DNA of 64,000 bases from Epiperipatus broadwayi (taxonomy: Eukaryota; Onychophora; Udeonychophora; Euonychophora; Peripatidae): assembly GCA_028023455.1 (NCBI GenBank), contig JAQFVV010000554.1, forward strand, positions 186,001-250,000, read 5' to 3'. A program made the position numbers and the translations under genes. Below the pieces are notes generated by a model, which was not told the origin of the DNA, did not search any database, and saw only the letters and a list, made by a program, of their open reading frames with translations. This document shows positions 10,055-22,194 of this stretch, piece after piece. Within the stretch, counting starts at the first letter, position 1. The number at the start of each line of letters is the position of its first letter.

Positions 10055-10720
10055 GAATGAACATATAAATGCCATTTATCCACTCTACTTTAAACACTTT
10101 TTAGCAAAAACCTTTTATTGTAAATATATATGCATACCCAATCTTATGTTTCAACTATCCTGCAGTCTTCTTCAGAGCTATGATATAATGAACAACATAA
10201 AAAACCATAACTATATAAATAATACCATAAAAAGTGTAAACAATAAAATTAATAAAAAAAAATTTAAAAACAAAACAAAATATATAACAAAACATCATAA
10301 AACTGTAATAAATATAATCAAACCTAAATAAAATAATCCAGTTAATATAAAATATACAATATAAATACAAAAAAATATAAATTATGCATGTGTATTCCTG
10401 ACTGTATATATACATATTCATTATTTTTAACTGGATTATTTTATTTGGGTTTGACTATATTTATTTGTTTTATTATGTTTTGATATATTTTATGTTATGT
10501 TTTTTATTTTTTTATTAATTTTATTGTTTACATTTTTTATGATATTATTTATTTAGTTATGTATTTTATTTTGTTAATTATATCATAACTCTGAAGAAAT
10601 CTGCAGGACAGTTCGAAACATAAGATTATGTATGCATATGTGTAAAATAAAAGGTTTTTGCTAAAAAGTGTTCAAAGTAGAATGGATAAATAGCATTTAT
10701 ATAAGATATTATATAAATGA
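10055..10720. repeat. Large palindrome built from Penelope-like 3' ends
   Basis: Two arms of roughly 280-300 bp face each other about a centre near 10385. The left outer arm 'cactttttagcaaaaacc' at 10097 pairs with 'ggtttttgctaaaaagtg' at 10652. 'cagtcttcttcagagct' at 10162 pairs with 'actctgaagaaatctgcagg' at 10588. Read outward, each arm has a 'ctctgaagaa..ctgcagga..gttcgaaac' core typical of Penelope-like element 3' regions, which are known for inverted terminal arrangements. Inner parts are low-complexity A/T sequence. Confidence 0.65.
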
Positions 10721-11425
10721 GGCATTTATTTATATAGTGCTATGTTTATAAATTGTAATAAACTAAAGATCAGCCTTTCAAGCTAACATACATGCGCTTT
10801 TTACGAATCTTAATACTAATAAATGAATATTTTCATTTCCAACACAAGATAACGTCTTTGCAAACGAATAAATGAATCCACTTATTCATTCAACCCAAAT
10901 GCTTACATCTGGACAAATCTTAAGTACTGGATATGAAAGCGTGAGGATAAACCAATCGCTTTAAATTTTATAGCAAAATAAAGGAAGTGGTGTCTTTGGT
11001 AATATTTCTGTTGAATGAACATATAAATAATATCCACATTTTGTTACATCAGTGTCTTTTCAAATATCAATACCGATTTATTAATATATAACAAACCAAA
11101 GATCAAATAAAAGTGATAATTTTTTATTGGACACAATAAACTGGCATTAATGTGTCAAAAATTGGGCATTATTTACAAGATAAATGATTCTTTGGAATCC
11201 AGTTTGTGAATTATGATAACGTATTCAGATTTGTAGGATCTGTGAATAGGTTTACCCACCTGAATGTCTATCATTTACATGTACATAATGTGACTTTTAC
11301 TTTTCTGGATAGATCAGACAAATTAATGTTTCACTAAGTTCAGCATATGATACACCACACCAATTCAGTGTCATGATTTTTTTAACTACATTTAGAGGAG
11401 TGAGTTGACAGTATAAATTAATAGA
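10721..11425. other. AT-rich intergenic sequence
   Basis: No gene seen. Near 11015-11030 'gaatgaacatataaat' echoes the direct repeats at 9.7 and 10.0 kb. Confidence 0.35.
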
Positions 11426-11429
11426 TAGT

Positions 11430-11830
11430 AGGAGTATTATCATCATCATCAATTTCAGTCATTATTGACCTACTGCAGGATGAAGCCTCTCCAAGTTTAA
11501 TCTATCTTCAATCTCTAGCCTCTTCTCTGCATCACTCCAGCACACTTCCTTATTTCATTTAACCATCTCACATATAATCTTTTTCTGGATCTTTTACAGT
11601 TTTCTTGGAATCCAGTTTAAATATTTCAACTGTCCATCTATTATCATCTCTTCTAGCAATATGTCCATCTCAATTTTCTCAATTTCAGTTTCTTAATTCT
11701 TTCACTGATGCCAGTAACACCCACTTATTGTCTAACTCATTTGTGATCTTTCTTGTCACTCTGAACACGCATTTCTCCATATTTCATTGAGTGATCCAAA
11801 ACCTTTATATTGCTCTTCTACTAAATGTCC
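11430..11830 (-). pseudogene. RTE-like LINE 3' relic
   Basis: The + strand reads 'catcatcatcaatttcag', 'tactgcaggatgaagcctc', 'gcatcactccagcacac', 'ggatcttttacagtt' and 'gcaatatgtccatctcaatt'. That is the reverse complement of the C-terminal coding end and 3' UTR of an RTE-like endonuclease/reverse transcriptase LINE. In the coding strand these correspond to conserved W-x-G-H-I-A-R-R and R-W-M-D motifs, here degraded. Confidence 0.65.
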
Positions 11831-11975
11831 AAGTCTCAAATATATGTTATATGTGTATAGTACTTTTAAATATACACCTGCTAATCAAGATAGGTGTGTA
11901 TTTAAAGTATTATATACATCTAACTTATGTATTTGAGACTTGGGCTTTTAGTAGAAGAGCAATATAGAGACCGTG
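11800..11975. repeat. Inverted repeat at the RTE relic boundary
   Basis: The left arm is about 11803-11880 and the right arm 11891-11968, around 'tgctaatcaaga'. 'attgctcttctactaaatg' pairs with 'ttttagtagaagagcaat', and 'aagtctcaaatatatg' with 'cttatgtatttgagactt'. The paired sequence is part of the RTE-like LINE itself, so a second LINE fragment sits head-to-head with the first. Confidence 0.65.
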
Positions 11976-11994
11976 GTAACTCAATAAAGTCTGT

Positions 11995-12120
11995 TAAATC
12001 ACTACATATCACATGATAACCATCTCTTATGCTTGCACATAACTGTTATTAAAACATCCATTGATTACTCTGACAGGCACTGCAATGATTGGCACTACTG
12101 TATGGAGAGTTTTGCCTATT
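11995..12120. mobile_element. PAL copy 5, internally deleted
   Basis: The outer left arm 'cacatgataaccatctctta' is joined directly to the right terminal arm 'catccattgattactctgac ... ctgtatggagagttttgcct'. Only the two ends remain. Confidence 0.7.
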
Positions 12121-12124
12121 TCAA

Positions 12125-12320
12125 TAAAATCTGAAGAGATGCATGTTTATAGTAGCTAGAAAGATAAAAAAATGGATGAGAGAACACATGGGGTGTTAAT
12201 AACATCAATGAAAGGAATAAGAAACTGAAATTGGGCTGGGCATATTGCTACAAAAAATGGTGATAATTAGAAAAGTGTGAGGTAATAAAATTCTAAAAAA
12301 ACATATCTAGACCTGTGTGC
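12125..12320 (+). pseudogene. RTE-like LINE fragment
   Basis: Degraded coding sequence: 'gggctgggcatattgctac' translates like G-W-A-Y-C-Y, matching the W-A-G-H-I-A-x-x-D-x-N-R-W region of RTE-like LINEs, with 'aaaaaatggtgataattag' following. No frame is intact. Confidence 0.5.
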
Positions 12321-15300
12321 ACAGCAAAAATATCTTGGAAAACAGAATAGAAGTAGTATAAAGCCAGATTTACATTTAAAATAAAAAGGAAAGAAGGTAA
12401 GCTTGAATTGTTTTTAAAAGATGGTGAAGACAATCTAAATCGGAATTTTATTTTGTTCATTTATGATAGCTACAATAAAAATGATGAATAGTTTAAAGAA
12501 AGCAAATTTGGAAAGGAGTGAGAATAGATAGTTTTTGTCAAGTACAGTACAGTAAGATCAACTAATCTACTACAATTATACACTATCTAAAAAATAGTAA
12601 ACCAAAAATAGAAGCATTGATATTCATAAATCAATTAGAAAGATGTAAATTTTATACATGTTTATTATTGCCAATATGGTAGCACCAGTCTTTTATTTTT
12701 ATTTTGGAGTGCCTCTTCTTAGTCTTGAACTCTTAATGAGCACCCATTTAATTATAACTATACAAGCAAAGTGAGAGCATCATGTGGACAGTATCTTTTA
12801 ATATTTTTGAAAATTTAAAATTTTTATTTGAAATAGATTTAAAGCATAAAACTAAAACATCAAGTGATGATTAGAGTTTTCACTAGGTGGCACCTCTGTG
12901 TGGGAAAATGCTTTTGTTTTCAGCATCAAGTTAGTGATCATAGTAATTCTTCCAAGACTAAGAGAATTCATGAAGTCATCTCTTTAAGTGATAAAATGAG
13001 AATTATTAATATAATTGTAAAACAAACCATATTAAAAAGTTGATTGTTTAATAAACAAGAATTGATCAGCCTAATAAAAAAAGGAGAGCTAATTCACATT
13101 TGATTGGGTTTCCAGATAAGATACAGCATCATCCACAGTCCAAAACGTTTTTACTTAAAACTGAAAATACATTAAATTTGAGGGTGAATGGTAATAACAG
13201 AAGAATATTTAAGTAAATAATCTTTTACTGTTTTAAGAAAGCCTTAAATTTATAGTAAGAAATTAGCCAAAAAATCCATAAAAAACTTATCACATTCATT
13301 GTAAGAAGAAAGTAATTATATAAATTCAAATTCAAATAATGTCAATATGGTGAAACAGTCAGATTTATCCATCCACCTGTTCTGCGTATTTTACCCCCAC
13401 ATCTATCTATATGCCAGGTTTAAACCCTGTCCGAGTACCCATTTAAACCTTAAATTACTATATATGAAAAATCACGTATATATTGAACCACCCACCTTAT
13501 TTACCTGAATTAAAAACAACAAATAGAAATCTGAATACTTTTTCTATTTTTTTTAAACTACCCAATATTTAAAGGTGCTTGGTCCTCAGGTAGAGTGTAA
13601 AATATCATTGGCAGCAAACTACCAATAACATAAACACTCGGCTACTGGACAAATACCAACCAAACAAAAACTTTATTTATTTTTAAGGTAAAATCTTTTA
13701 GGCACCAGCTAATTACATTCGTAATTACCGTGTTTATCTGTTTAGCACTAAATCCAGTACCTGAGCCTCCAGCTAGCTCAACAGATTTTAACTTCCTTTT
13801 AAGAGAATAACAACTCTGCCCTAGAAATTATTTCTATTTTTAAAAAAAATAACAATGTACTGAATGAGAAAACAATTTACATCTTTACACAACAAATCCT
13901 TACTTTTAAAATTATGATTTCCCTATCCTTTTACTTTCAAATTAATTATTTCTTATTTAATGATTAAATTTTTCCCTTTCCACTTTATTAAAATATTACT
14001 CTGTATAACTGTGTGTGTTAAAACATAAACATAAATATTTTAAAAGACAATTTAAATATTTCCTTTTTTTTTTGAAGAAAAAAAACAATCGTTTTGTTTT
14101 ATAATTTAAAGACGCACACTCTGTTCATTTTAGATAAATGTTTTTTAATACATTACTATTATAAATAAAATATATACAATGCATTAAGTTAAAATTCACA
14201 CATTCATACACACAATGTCTTTAAATATAATTAAAGGCAGAAGCTGATATTGTTTGAAATTTCCAAATATTATTTTAAAAAGTTTAAAGTTTTATTTAGC
14301 ACAGTTTATTGTTTATCTTTAAAGGAAATCAAGAATGAAAGCATATTAAAACAAAAGTTACCTAGGATTTATGAATTTGGAAATGATGAACACAGCACAA
14401 TGTAAATTTTTTAAAATTACTTAAGACCTGTTAGCGCTAACTTCCAACAAATCTTCTTGGATCCTGTGATCTTATATAAATTTTCGTGGATTTTCCAGCA
14501 TACATACACTCCACTGCTTTACTTGCTTTATTCGAACATGATTCCCTCCGAACTAAAAAAGCTCCAGTTGATCATACAACGTGGTGATTTAACAGTGCAT
14601 TGTATCAGGAGACATAACAATTTATATAATTGTTATATCTGTAGCTTCAAAAAAAATTTTAAAAATGTAATAATAATAATAATAAACGAGAATAATAAAT
14701 GTCGAAATATTTGAACTGTTTAAACAATGGAAATTTTTTATTAACATCAGTGTTTACTGTCTCATTAAATTACTGGCCTTTGCTTCACTTTGATTGGGCT
14801 TCTATTTTTTTTTTATTTAAAACGTTCACACACACATGCACACATTTAATTGTTTTATTGTAAAACAAAATGAAATTTCTTTATTATTTTTTATTACAAA
14901 TTAATCAAAATAATATTAAATCATTTTTATTTCATAAGATTTTTTTCTTTTTTAAATAAAAAAAATCTTATCCTCTTTTAAAGCATTTATTATTTATTTT
15001 TCTTTAATAATAAAACCCCCTACCCTATTCTTTAGTTTTAAATCTTTATTCTTTCAACTTTTATTTAAAAAAAAAAACGAGATTTATAAATTAATTAGAT
15101 AACAATGTACCTCGGTACAATATATATGCGAATGGTAAGTCTGTAATTAAATAGTATACGTATATATTACACATATGTATCCATTTTATATTTTAGTTTA
15201 AATTATTTGGCCAATTTTATTGTTATGTTATTGGTATATATTACAGATATGTATCCATTTTATAAATATTTCTAGTTTAAGAAATATTTTAGTTTAAATT

Positions 15301-15780
15301 ATTTAGCCAATTTTATTGTTATTGAAATCGCATATGTATAAGCCATTTCCGTTGTTATTCTGCATGTATGGTAATAAAATTAGTTTTCTACTAATTATCA
15401 AGTAACTTTTTCAAAATAATATTTGATTTTTGTAAACAACTTTTAAATGAGGTCATGCAATAGTCCTAAAATAGCATGAACTTGATTTTACAAATCTAGA
15501 ATATTAATAACAATTTAGCAGAATTTTATAGCATTTTTGCAATAAACAGGAGGAAACAAGCAGAAAAACAAAATCTAAATTAGTTGTCATAATTAAAAAT
15601 GTTTTTCTAAAATAAATAAATGGGTTTTTCTACTAGTTGTAGCTATTAAATATATTTTTCTAAAATAAACAAATGCGGACAAGCTTGTAAAATTAAACAG
15701 GTGGCCAGAGTTAGAAAAATATAAATACTTAAAGTTTTGTCGTGAAAGAGGGATCATATATATAATGAATTATAAGCAGA
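12321..15780. other. Long AT-rich intergenic stretch
   Basis: Many A/T homopolymer runs and no convincing coding frame. A B-box-like 'ggtttaaaccctg' at 13417 with 'cagggtttaaacctgg' symmetry may be a SINE scrap. The sequences near 15160-15210 and 15235-15330 repeat each other ('tattacacatatgtatccat' against 'tattacagatatgtatcc', and 'aaattatttggccaatttta' against 'aaattatttagccaatttta'). Confidence 0.4.
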
Positions 15781-15784
15781 ACCC

Positions 15785-16015
15785 ACATCCATTTTATCTT
15801 CAAAATGCTGGAGTACTCCGGCAATAACTCACCGCCCCCTGCCTTTGATCGGCAATGGAAAGAACTTTGGTCCGATAAAACCTAATGTCATACCCCAGCA
15901 AAGCAGCCCGTGGAAAAGCCTCCATTAACTTTAAATCATCACCAAAAGTGTCAACTTATTATCCTCCCAAGTGCCCAGAACTGCAATCCAGAGCTACAAT
16001 AAAAACAATGGACTG
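15785..16015. other. GC-richer patch of unknown nature
   Basis: This ~230 bp block is clearly richer in G and C than its surroundings ('gctggagtactccggcaata', 'ccgccccctgcctttgatcg'). The + strand holds a 26-codon frame from 15805, too short to identify. It could be a small exon, a mobile-element end or a regulatory patch. I cannot tell which. Confidence 0.3.
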
Positions 16016-19000
16016 GTAAACTGATAAATTTTCTCTCATAGCTCTGTTTATAAACTGTGACTTTCGATTCTTTCTTTTAAAAGCTAGCTATTTATTAAAT
16101 CTGCCTTTCCCAAACACCTTTCCTAAAATCTGTAAAGAAGACTGTTAAATGCCAATGTTTAAATCTTGTCTGATTATTTCTCTTTTAAAATGTAAAACTC
16201 TAATAATCTATTTTAAATTAAATGTATAATTTTCTGCGGTCTTTTATGCCTATTTATAATCTACTCAATTTATTCTATGATTTTATCATTTTAATATTAT
16301 ATGTGTTTGATATGCCAAATGAAACCGCAAGTATTTATAAGTATAATTTTAGCTTATCGATCTGTGAAGATAATTTCAAATCTTCGCTATAATAAATATT
16401 AAATAATTGAATTATTATTTTTCGTTCTCACTCGCTGTTTCAGATCATGTTATTGTTATTTTACTGATTAATTTTGGGCATTAATATTACAATAATCAGT
16501 CGTTCTCTAGTTAAAATTGTAGTTTGCTTATCTCTAGTTGTAGATTATAACTATTTATATATGTAACTCTTACATCATAGGAACTAGCCACAGAGATATT
16601 CTCAAAGCATATTTTAATGTTTTATTCGTAATTACCCTGCAAATATGCTTTGTCCTCCTTAGATTTATATATGTTGAGATGCAGGTGATAATATTAAACT
16701 AGGTTACTAATTAAGTTAGTCCCTAAATAGTATATTTGAAATACTAAATTTGAGAACTGAGTTGTATAGATATGCAAATAGACGCTATCTATTTTTAAGG
16801 CAAGATAATATAATTTTACATATTTGCATTATATATATGCATAAGTTGCGGATGTGTCCTTACAAAGTATGCAATGTACAATTATCTGCTTGCTGCATGA
16901 TTATTGATGAGTTGCTGGCAGAGGTCACACTTATTCACTTAGTTTGGGTAAAGTACACACTTTTAGAACTAGAGCACAAGGACCTAGATTATTCATAATT
17001 AATGCTTATCCAACTTTCTGAACTACTAATGTTCCTATTTGTAGCAAGTTGATTGGTTTTAGGGCAACCGAGCCTTTGAAGCCGAAGCCCGTGAATAATG
17101 ATCCATTCACACCTTTGAGTTCTATTAATATTATAATATGTGCCATAGAGTATATAGGGTAACCTATTATAAACCAGTTTTTTCTTCTTTTTATATCAAA
17201 TGCTTATCTAGCATCAGTGTATATCCTAATCTAGGTTAACATGCTAACCTGCATATCTCTGAGCCTAATTATGTGCTCGCCTTAACTTTGTATAGATAGA
17301 CGCCACATGAACGCTATTAAGTTAGTTATATAACTTTGGCTATTATGGTCCATATAATCTAGCAGACTACATAAGAGCTAGAAATGTGGCATATTAATAT
17401 GCATAAACTCCAATACTGCACTACACATTATTAAACACTTATAATGAGATAACCGGTAATACTACTCTCATTAGTTATGCAATGCCTGCGAGCGTAATTT
17501 CTCATGTTCTCACTATATAATTTTGTATATATTTGTTTTTGATATCTTTTGTTACTGTTTTATTAAATTAATATTTAAAATATAACTCGTTTCCTTATTT
17601 TTATTGTCCGTGAGTTCATTTTATCCAGCTCTAGATTTAATTGCACATACATCATTTTATCTATATGTAGGTCAATCATTGATATATTAATCAATCACTT
17701 AGTCATATGTGTGTATATCTGACCAAATCAGTGTTAAATCAGCTAATTTATGAGTCTTATTGTTCCACCCTGGGTGACTGCTGGACCAAGGATAAATTGA
17801 ATGTCTGTGTAAGTTGAGAAGTGTCATCCATAGGGTATTAGATCATTGTGCAGAGGTGAAAGGATTGAATGTTGGTCGGGCTCTGGATCCCAGCATCCAT
17901 ACTCGGTCAGCTTTAGTGTATTTTGCCTGTGTTCTAGATTTTGTTGCATGGAAAGACAATTCTTACCGTTACAATGCAGACATTAAAATTACTGGCTACA
18001 ACTTCCATTAACAAAGTTATTGCCTCATATCTGGAAAAATTTTAAAAACCCAGTTGAATAAAAAGGATATCATTTGAGATAAGTACTCATTAGTTCTTTC
18101 AATCCATTATCTTTTTCTTTAACTGCATTACTTTACTTATTTAAAAATAATTGTTATCGGTCAAGCTATATATAGCATAAAATTTTAAGCATATATATAA
18201 TGTTAAAATCATTCTGTGTGTATATATATTTAAAATATTTGTTTTTATCAGTGTTTTCATCATCACATAAACATCCAACAGAGAATAAACTCAGACTATC
18301 CTTTCACAAACAACTTCCAATCATTGTTTGAGTTAGAGATGTTAAATATCTGAATAACCAGGCCCATATTAATAGTTTGATATTATTGCATTTTATAATT
18401 CTCACCTCAAGCATCTGAAAAATAAAGGTTATTCACAGCATACATACATTGTAGAAGAAGACTACATAATGGTCCATGGAGGTAGATGATTGTGATATGG
18501 TGTTTGTAATATGGTGGAGTTGAGATGATGGATGAAAAATCTTTTTGCAATGCAAGAATTGAGTATCCAACCAATCTCATGTTATGGTGATGTAATGGAA
18601 AAATACTGAAGTGTCAAGAGAGGCATGAAAATTCTAGTGTTCATCCCTAATGTGTTCATCCCTAACTCATATAAAAAATAAAGATTGTTCATGTGATGCG
18701 TGCATGGTGAGAGAGGTGTCTGAGTTTATGAGATAGTGAATGGTTGCAATATGGTATGGGTATAAGTTTAAATAAAGCATGGATATATGAAAGTAATGGA
18801 AATTAAGGTATATTAATGTAAACAACCAGAGATAACTTTACCTTTGATATCGCAAGAAAGCTAATTACCAATTGACAGTCTTTGGGGATAAACAAGTTTT
18901 CCTCTAGCTCTTTTGTCCAGAGATTAATTTAAAAAAAGACATCTCTTTTTTTTTTACTTTTAATACAAAATATTAGAAGGATTTAAATCCAGGTAGCTAT

Positions 19001-19270
19001 TTTTATAAGCATAAAAATTCAGAAGACATACATGTTACATAATGATTTATTGTATATGTATGTGTAAATACTAATTCTTCAGAGTGAGATATTATGTTCT
19101 TTCTTCAGACATTCTTCAAAACATGATGTGTTTGGGAAGCAATCACCCTTTTCAAAACAAACACAATTGACTTATATCATGGAGAATGATTGGTTCAATT
19201 TGTACACCGTGTAGTGACTGAAAAAAGAATAAAAACAATACATAGTATTATGATACATCGACATCACTTC
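16016..19270. other. Intergenic sequence without recognisable genes
   Basis: AT-rich, with scattered short frames (for example 16750-16998) that show no recognisable domain and no codon bias. A short tandem 'tgttcatccctaa' lies at 18639-18665. Confidence 0.4.
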
Positions 19271-19559
19271 AAATTTATTTACCATATTTCCAGCACATAG
19301 GGTGTAGTGGCATTTAAAATGCACCCCTTTTTATACACATATTTAAGAAAATAAAATCTATATTTTTTCACTGAATTTCCATAATGATTTCCTTCACTAA
19401 TTTTATAGTTACTTATGTCTACAAAAATGCAACTAGGGATCACTGTAGTTAGATACCTTTTAATCTTCATTCTATAAACCCAGAAATTCATCTCCAGAAA
19501 TAAGTGAAAAATCACTTGAAGTCTCTTCTTTGGAAACAGAGAGTCTTTATATAACAAAT

Positions 19560-20000
19560 CATCTTCTGGGCCACCAAGTGAATTACTAGATCCTCATTTC
19601 TTAGAATACTTTACAATTGTCTTATGTTTCACAGCATCCTATGAAGTTTTGACCCATTCACAAATCTGCAAACTGCTAGGACCTCTTCCTTCCTGATGGG
19701 GTCACTTCATAATGTGTAGACTGCATCCAACTATTCCATTTCTTCTTAATGAATCCTTTAAATGGTTTATTAATGCAAAATCTAAAGGTTGAAGTTGGCT
19801 CATTAGACTACCAGGAATTACAGCTAATTGAGTTTTCAGTTGATTGATTTTATTTTTCACAGCTACTGTTCTGTGACTTAATCCTATCCTAGCAAGACAA
19901 GTTGCTTTAACTGTCCAACCAGAATGCATAGTCCATACATTGTTTTGCCACAACTTCATCCCTTCTTCATCCATCCAGCTCTTAGAATGAATGTACACAA
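19560..20000 (-). pseudogene. pogo/Tigger-like transposase relic
   Basis: The minus strand encodes a degraded DDE transposase C-terminal region of the pogo/Tigger kind. I read SKSWMDEEGMKLW near the start, where the family has G-W-M-D-E-x-G-M. Next comes LKTQLAVIPGSLMSQLQPLD, a strongly conserved segment just before the third catalytic acid. After a stop near 19700 the frame continues with TPSGRKRSS, E-W-V, and SSNSLGGPED, like the family C-terminus. The L-x-L-D-x-F-x-x-H block with the second catalytic aspartate appears eroded. Stops and missing residues mean it is dead. No terminal inverted repeats were located. Confidence 0.75.
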
Positions 20001-20397
20001 ATAAGCCTTTATATAAATATAAATTTAGACTGACTAAAATTTGAACTCATAATTTTGATTACCATCGCATAAGATACACCTCATATTTTATATATATTTC
20101 AAGGGGGGGGGGGAATTGTTCTATATGCCAACGAATATGATATATAAATATGTATATATATATATATACTTATAATACTAGTATTTGATTTAATTACATA
20201 TACATATATGTTGTGTGTGTAATGTGACTGAATAATGTAGAAGAAGACTTATCTATACATAATATAATTATTTTTGTCATTACATAATACCATAGCTACT
20301 GTGGAGCAATCTAAGATAATGTGTATATATATTCTTCTGGATTTTAGGGGCTCGTTGATTGTGAAAAGGATAGTAATAAAAGTATTAAGATATTGTA
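20001..20397. other. AT-rich spacer with G-run and (TA)n
   Basis: It contains an 11-G homopolymer at 20103-20113 and a (TA)n microsatellite near 20152-20170. No gene seen. Confidence 0.5.
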
Positions 20398-20690
20398 CTT
20401 GTTCATCATCATCAAACATTATCAATCCACTGCAGTATGAAGATCTCATCAAGTTCAATCCATCTTCTCTGATCTCTAGCTTCTCTTCTCCACATCACCC
20501 CTGCACACTTTCTTATTTCATCCATCCATCTCACATGTGGTCTCTTTCTGTATCTTTTACAATCTCTTGGAGTCTAGTTTAAGATTTCAATTGTCCATCT
20601 ATTATCACCTCTTCTAGCAATATGCCCAGCCCGACTTCACTTTAGTCTTTTAATTTTTTCAATGAGGTCAGTAAATGGGCCTTTTTAAAA
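20398..20690 (-). pseudogene. RTE-like LINE 3' relic
   Basis: The same 3' end as at 11.4 kb: 'gttcatcatcatcaaacatt', 'ccactgcagtatgaagatc', 'ccacatcacccctgcacac', 'gtatcttttacaatctcttg', 'gcaatatgcccagcccgact'. It is reverse complement of an RTE-like C-terminus (W-A-G-H-I-A-R-R, then R-W-M-D). A + strand frame of 102 codons overlaps it but is antisense to the real coding direction. Confidence 0.65.
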
Positions 20691-21424
20691 ATTGTGCGTA
20701 GGAGACTAAAACATTCTAGTCATGCTATTTATAATTAACTATCTTTCTACATAATATTTTTTTTAGTATCAAAATAAAATAATAATTATTTGGTCAGATG
20801 TTCAGCATCCAAATGGCTTGATTAGTGAACAAAAGTTTGTAGCATCAAGGTTAATCATCCAAGGTCAATACAACCAAAAATATTTAAATAGATTAATTTA
20901 AATTTAAAAAAAAAACATTGATCATAAAGGGCACTCACACATACGCAAAAGTTCAGTGGTCTTAATTGAATAACGCAGATCGGAGGTGTCATTATTAAAA
21001 TACCTGTATTTTATCAGAGGGGTTTATTGATTGTGCCTACTACTTAAAAAAATGCTAATATTTTTTTAAAAAAAGTTAATTCTTGTTGAAGTAATATTTT
21101 TGTCATATTCTTTGTTTATAAAATTTTAAATCTTTTAAAAATATTTATTAGTTGTTGAAAGGTTAAATTTTATTGCTGTCATATTTATTGTAAATAAATA
21201 AAGTTGATTTATTGACTGAAATCAATCGTGTTGCATACAAATAGATTTACCAAACAGTTCATTGTGTTAAATACACGCACACACCTATTATATATAATAT
21301 CGATGTAATGTAGTTCAGGAGGTGAAGGTGAAAATTAGGTATATAATTTTTATTCATCTGACCAAAATGAGACGATTCCCATCCTTTCTATAGAATTGAT
21401 TTAGGAACTTTTAGCTCGTGAGTT
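20691..21424. other. AT-rich intergenic sequence
   Basis: No gene or familiar repeat was recognised. Confidence 0.4.
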
Positions 21425-21740
21425 CTAACAATTAACAATATCAAACTGTTGTCAAGGCAACCTCCTTTTAACAATAAAGGTGGAATCCCACTTTTATTTA
21501 GGGTCCAATAATTTATGTAGACAGTAATGATTGCAACTTGACCATTCTTGATGCAAAGAAGTTTAAATAAACCTTAAAGAGATAAATATAGCCGGTTCTG
21601 AATGTAAACTGAACTGCAATTTTAATTTTCAAATTGCACCCAATATATTACTCAAATAATAAGTGTAATAATGCCCAAAACTAAATAGGTTTAATGCCTT
21701 GGGCATTATTACACTTATTATATATAATATAATGAAAATG
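21425..21740. repeat. Dispersed repeat shared with 3.6 kb, with small hairpin
   Basis: It shares 'actgttgtcaaggcaacctc' and 'ttaacaataaaggtggaat' with 3705-3750. At 21657-21721 'aataagtgtaataatgccca' is mirrored by 'tgggcattattacacttatt' with a ~20 bp loop. Possibly a MITE terminus. Confidence 0.5.
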
Positions 21741-22190
21741 AAGTTATCCCTATAAAAACTTTATTACATGAATTAGTAATAATCATAATTATGTGATCAA
21801 TTTCATAGGAGATTGAATAATGTTCAAGCATGTTGATCAAGATAATTCCATTTAATTAGTCAAGCTAAAATATTTTTGGGTCAATTGAAACTAATACAGG
21901 CTCAGTTAGCTCTTGAGTTTGACACTTTTATCTTTAAGCTAAACTGCACTGGAACATCCAATACATATATATAATATAGTAAAAAAATAGAGATGACTGT
22001 AAAAATATTTAAACAAATTAGTATTAACAATATTGTGTAGTATTTCTCAGGGCATTGGTGATGTTTAAGCACCAAAGTGACAAATTGAACAGAACACATT
22101 CGTTCAGATGACCATAGTGATTTTTTAAAAAATTTTCTCCGCTAAAATTGATCCAAGAAACTTGTAACTTTTGAGTTTGCTATATTATAT
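21741..22190. other. AT-rich intergenic sequence
   Basis: Nothing recognised. It ends where the SINE-2 array begins. Confidence 0.4.
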
Positions 22191-22194
22191 CTGA

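Noticed and set aside
19279-19557. 92-codon minus-strand frame beside the Tigger relic
   Set aside because: No transposase motif could be recognised; probably non-coding sequence next to the relic.
20274-20582. 102-codon + strand frame
   Set aside because: It is antisense to an RTE-like LINE 3' end and has no features of its own.
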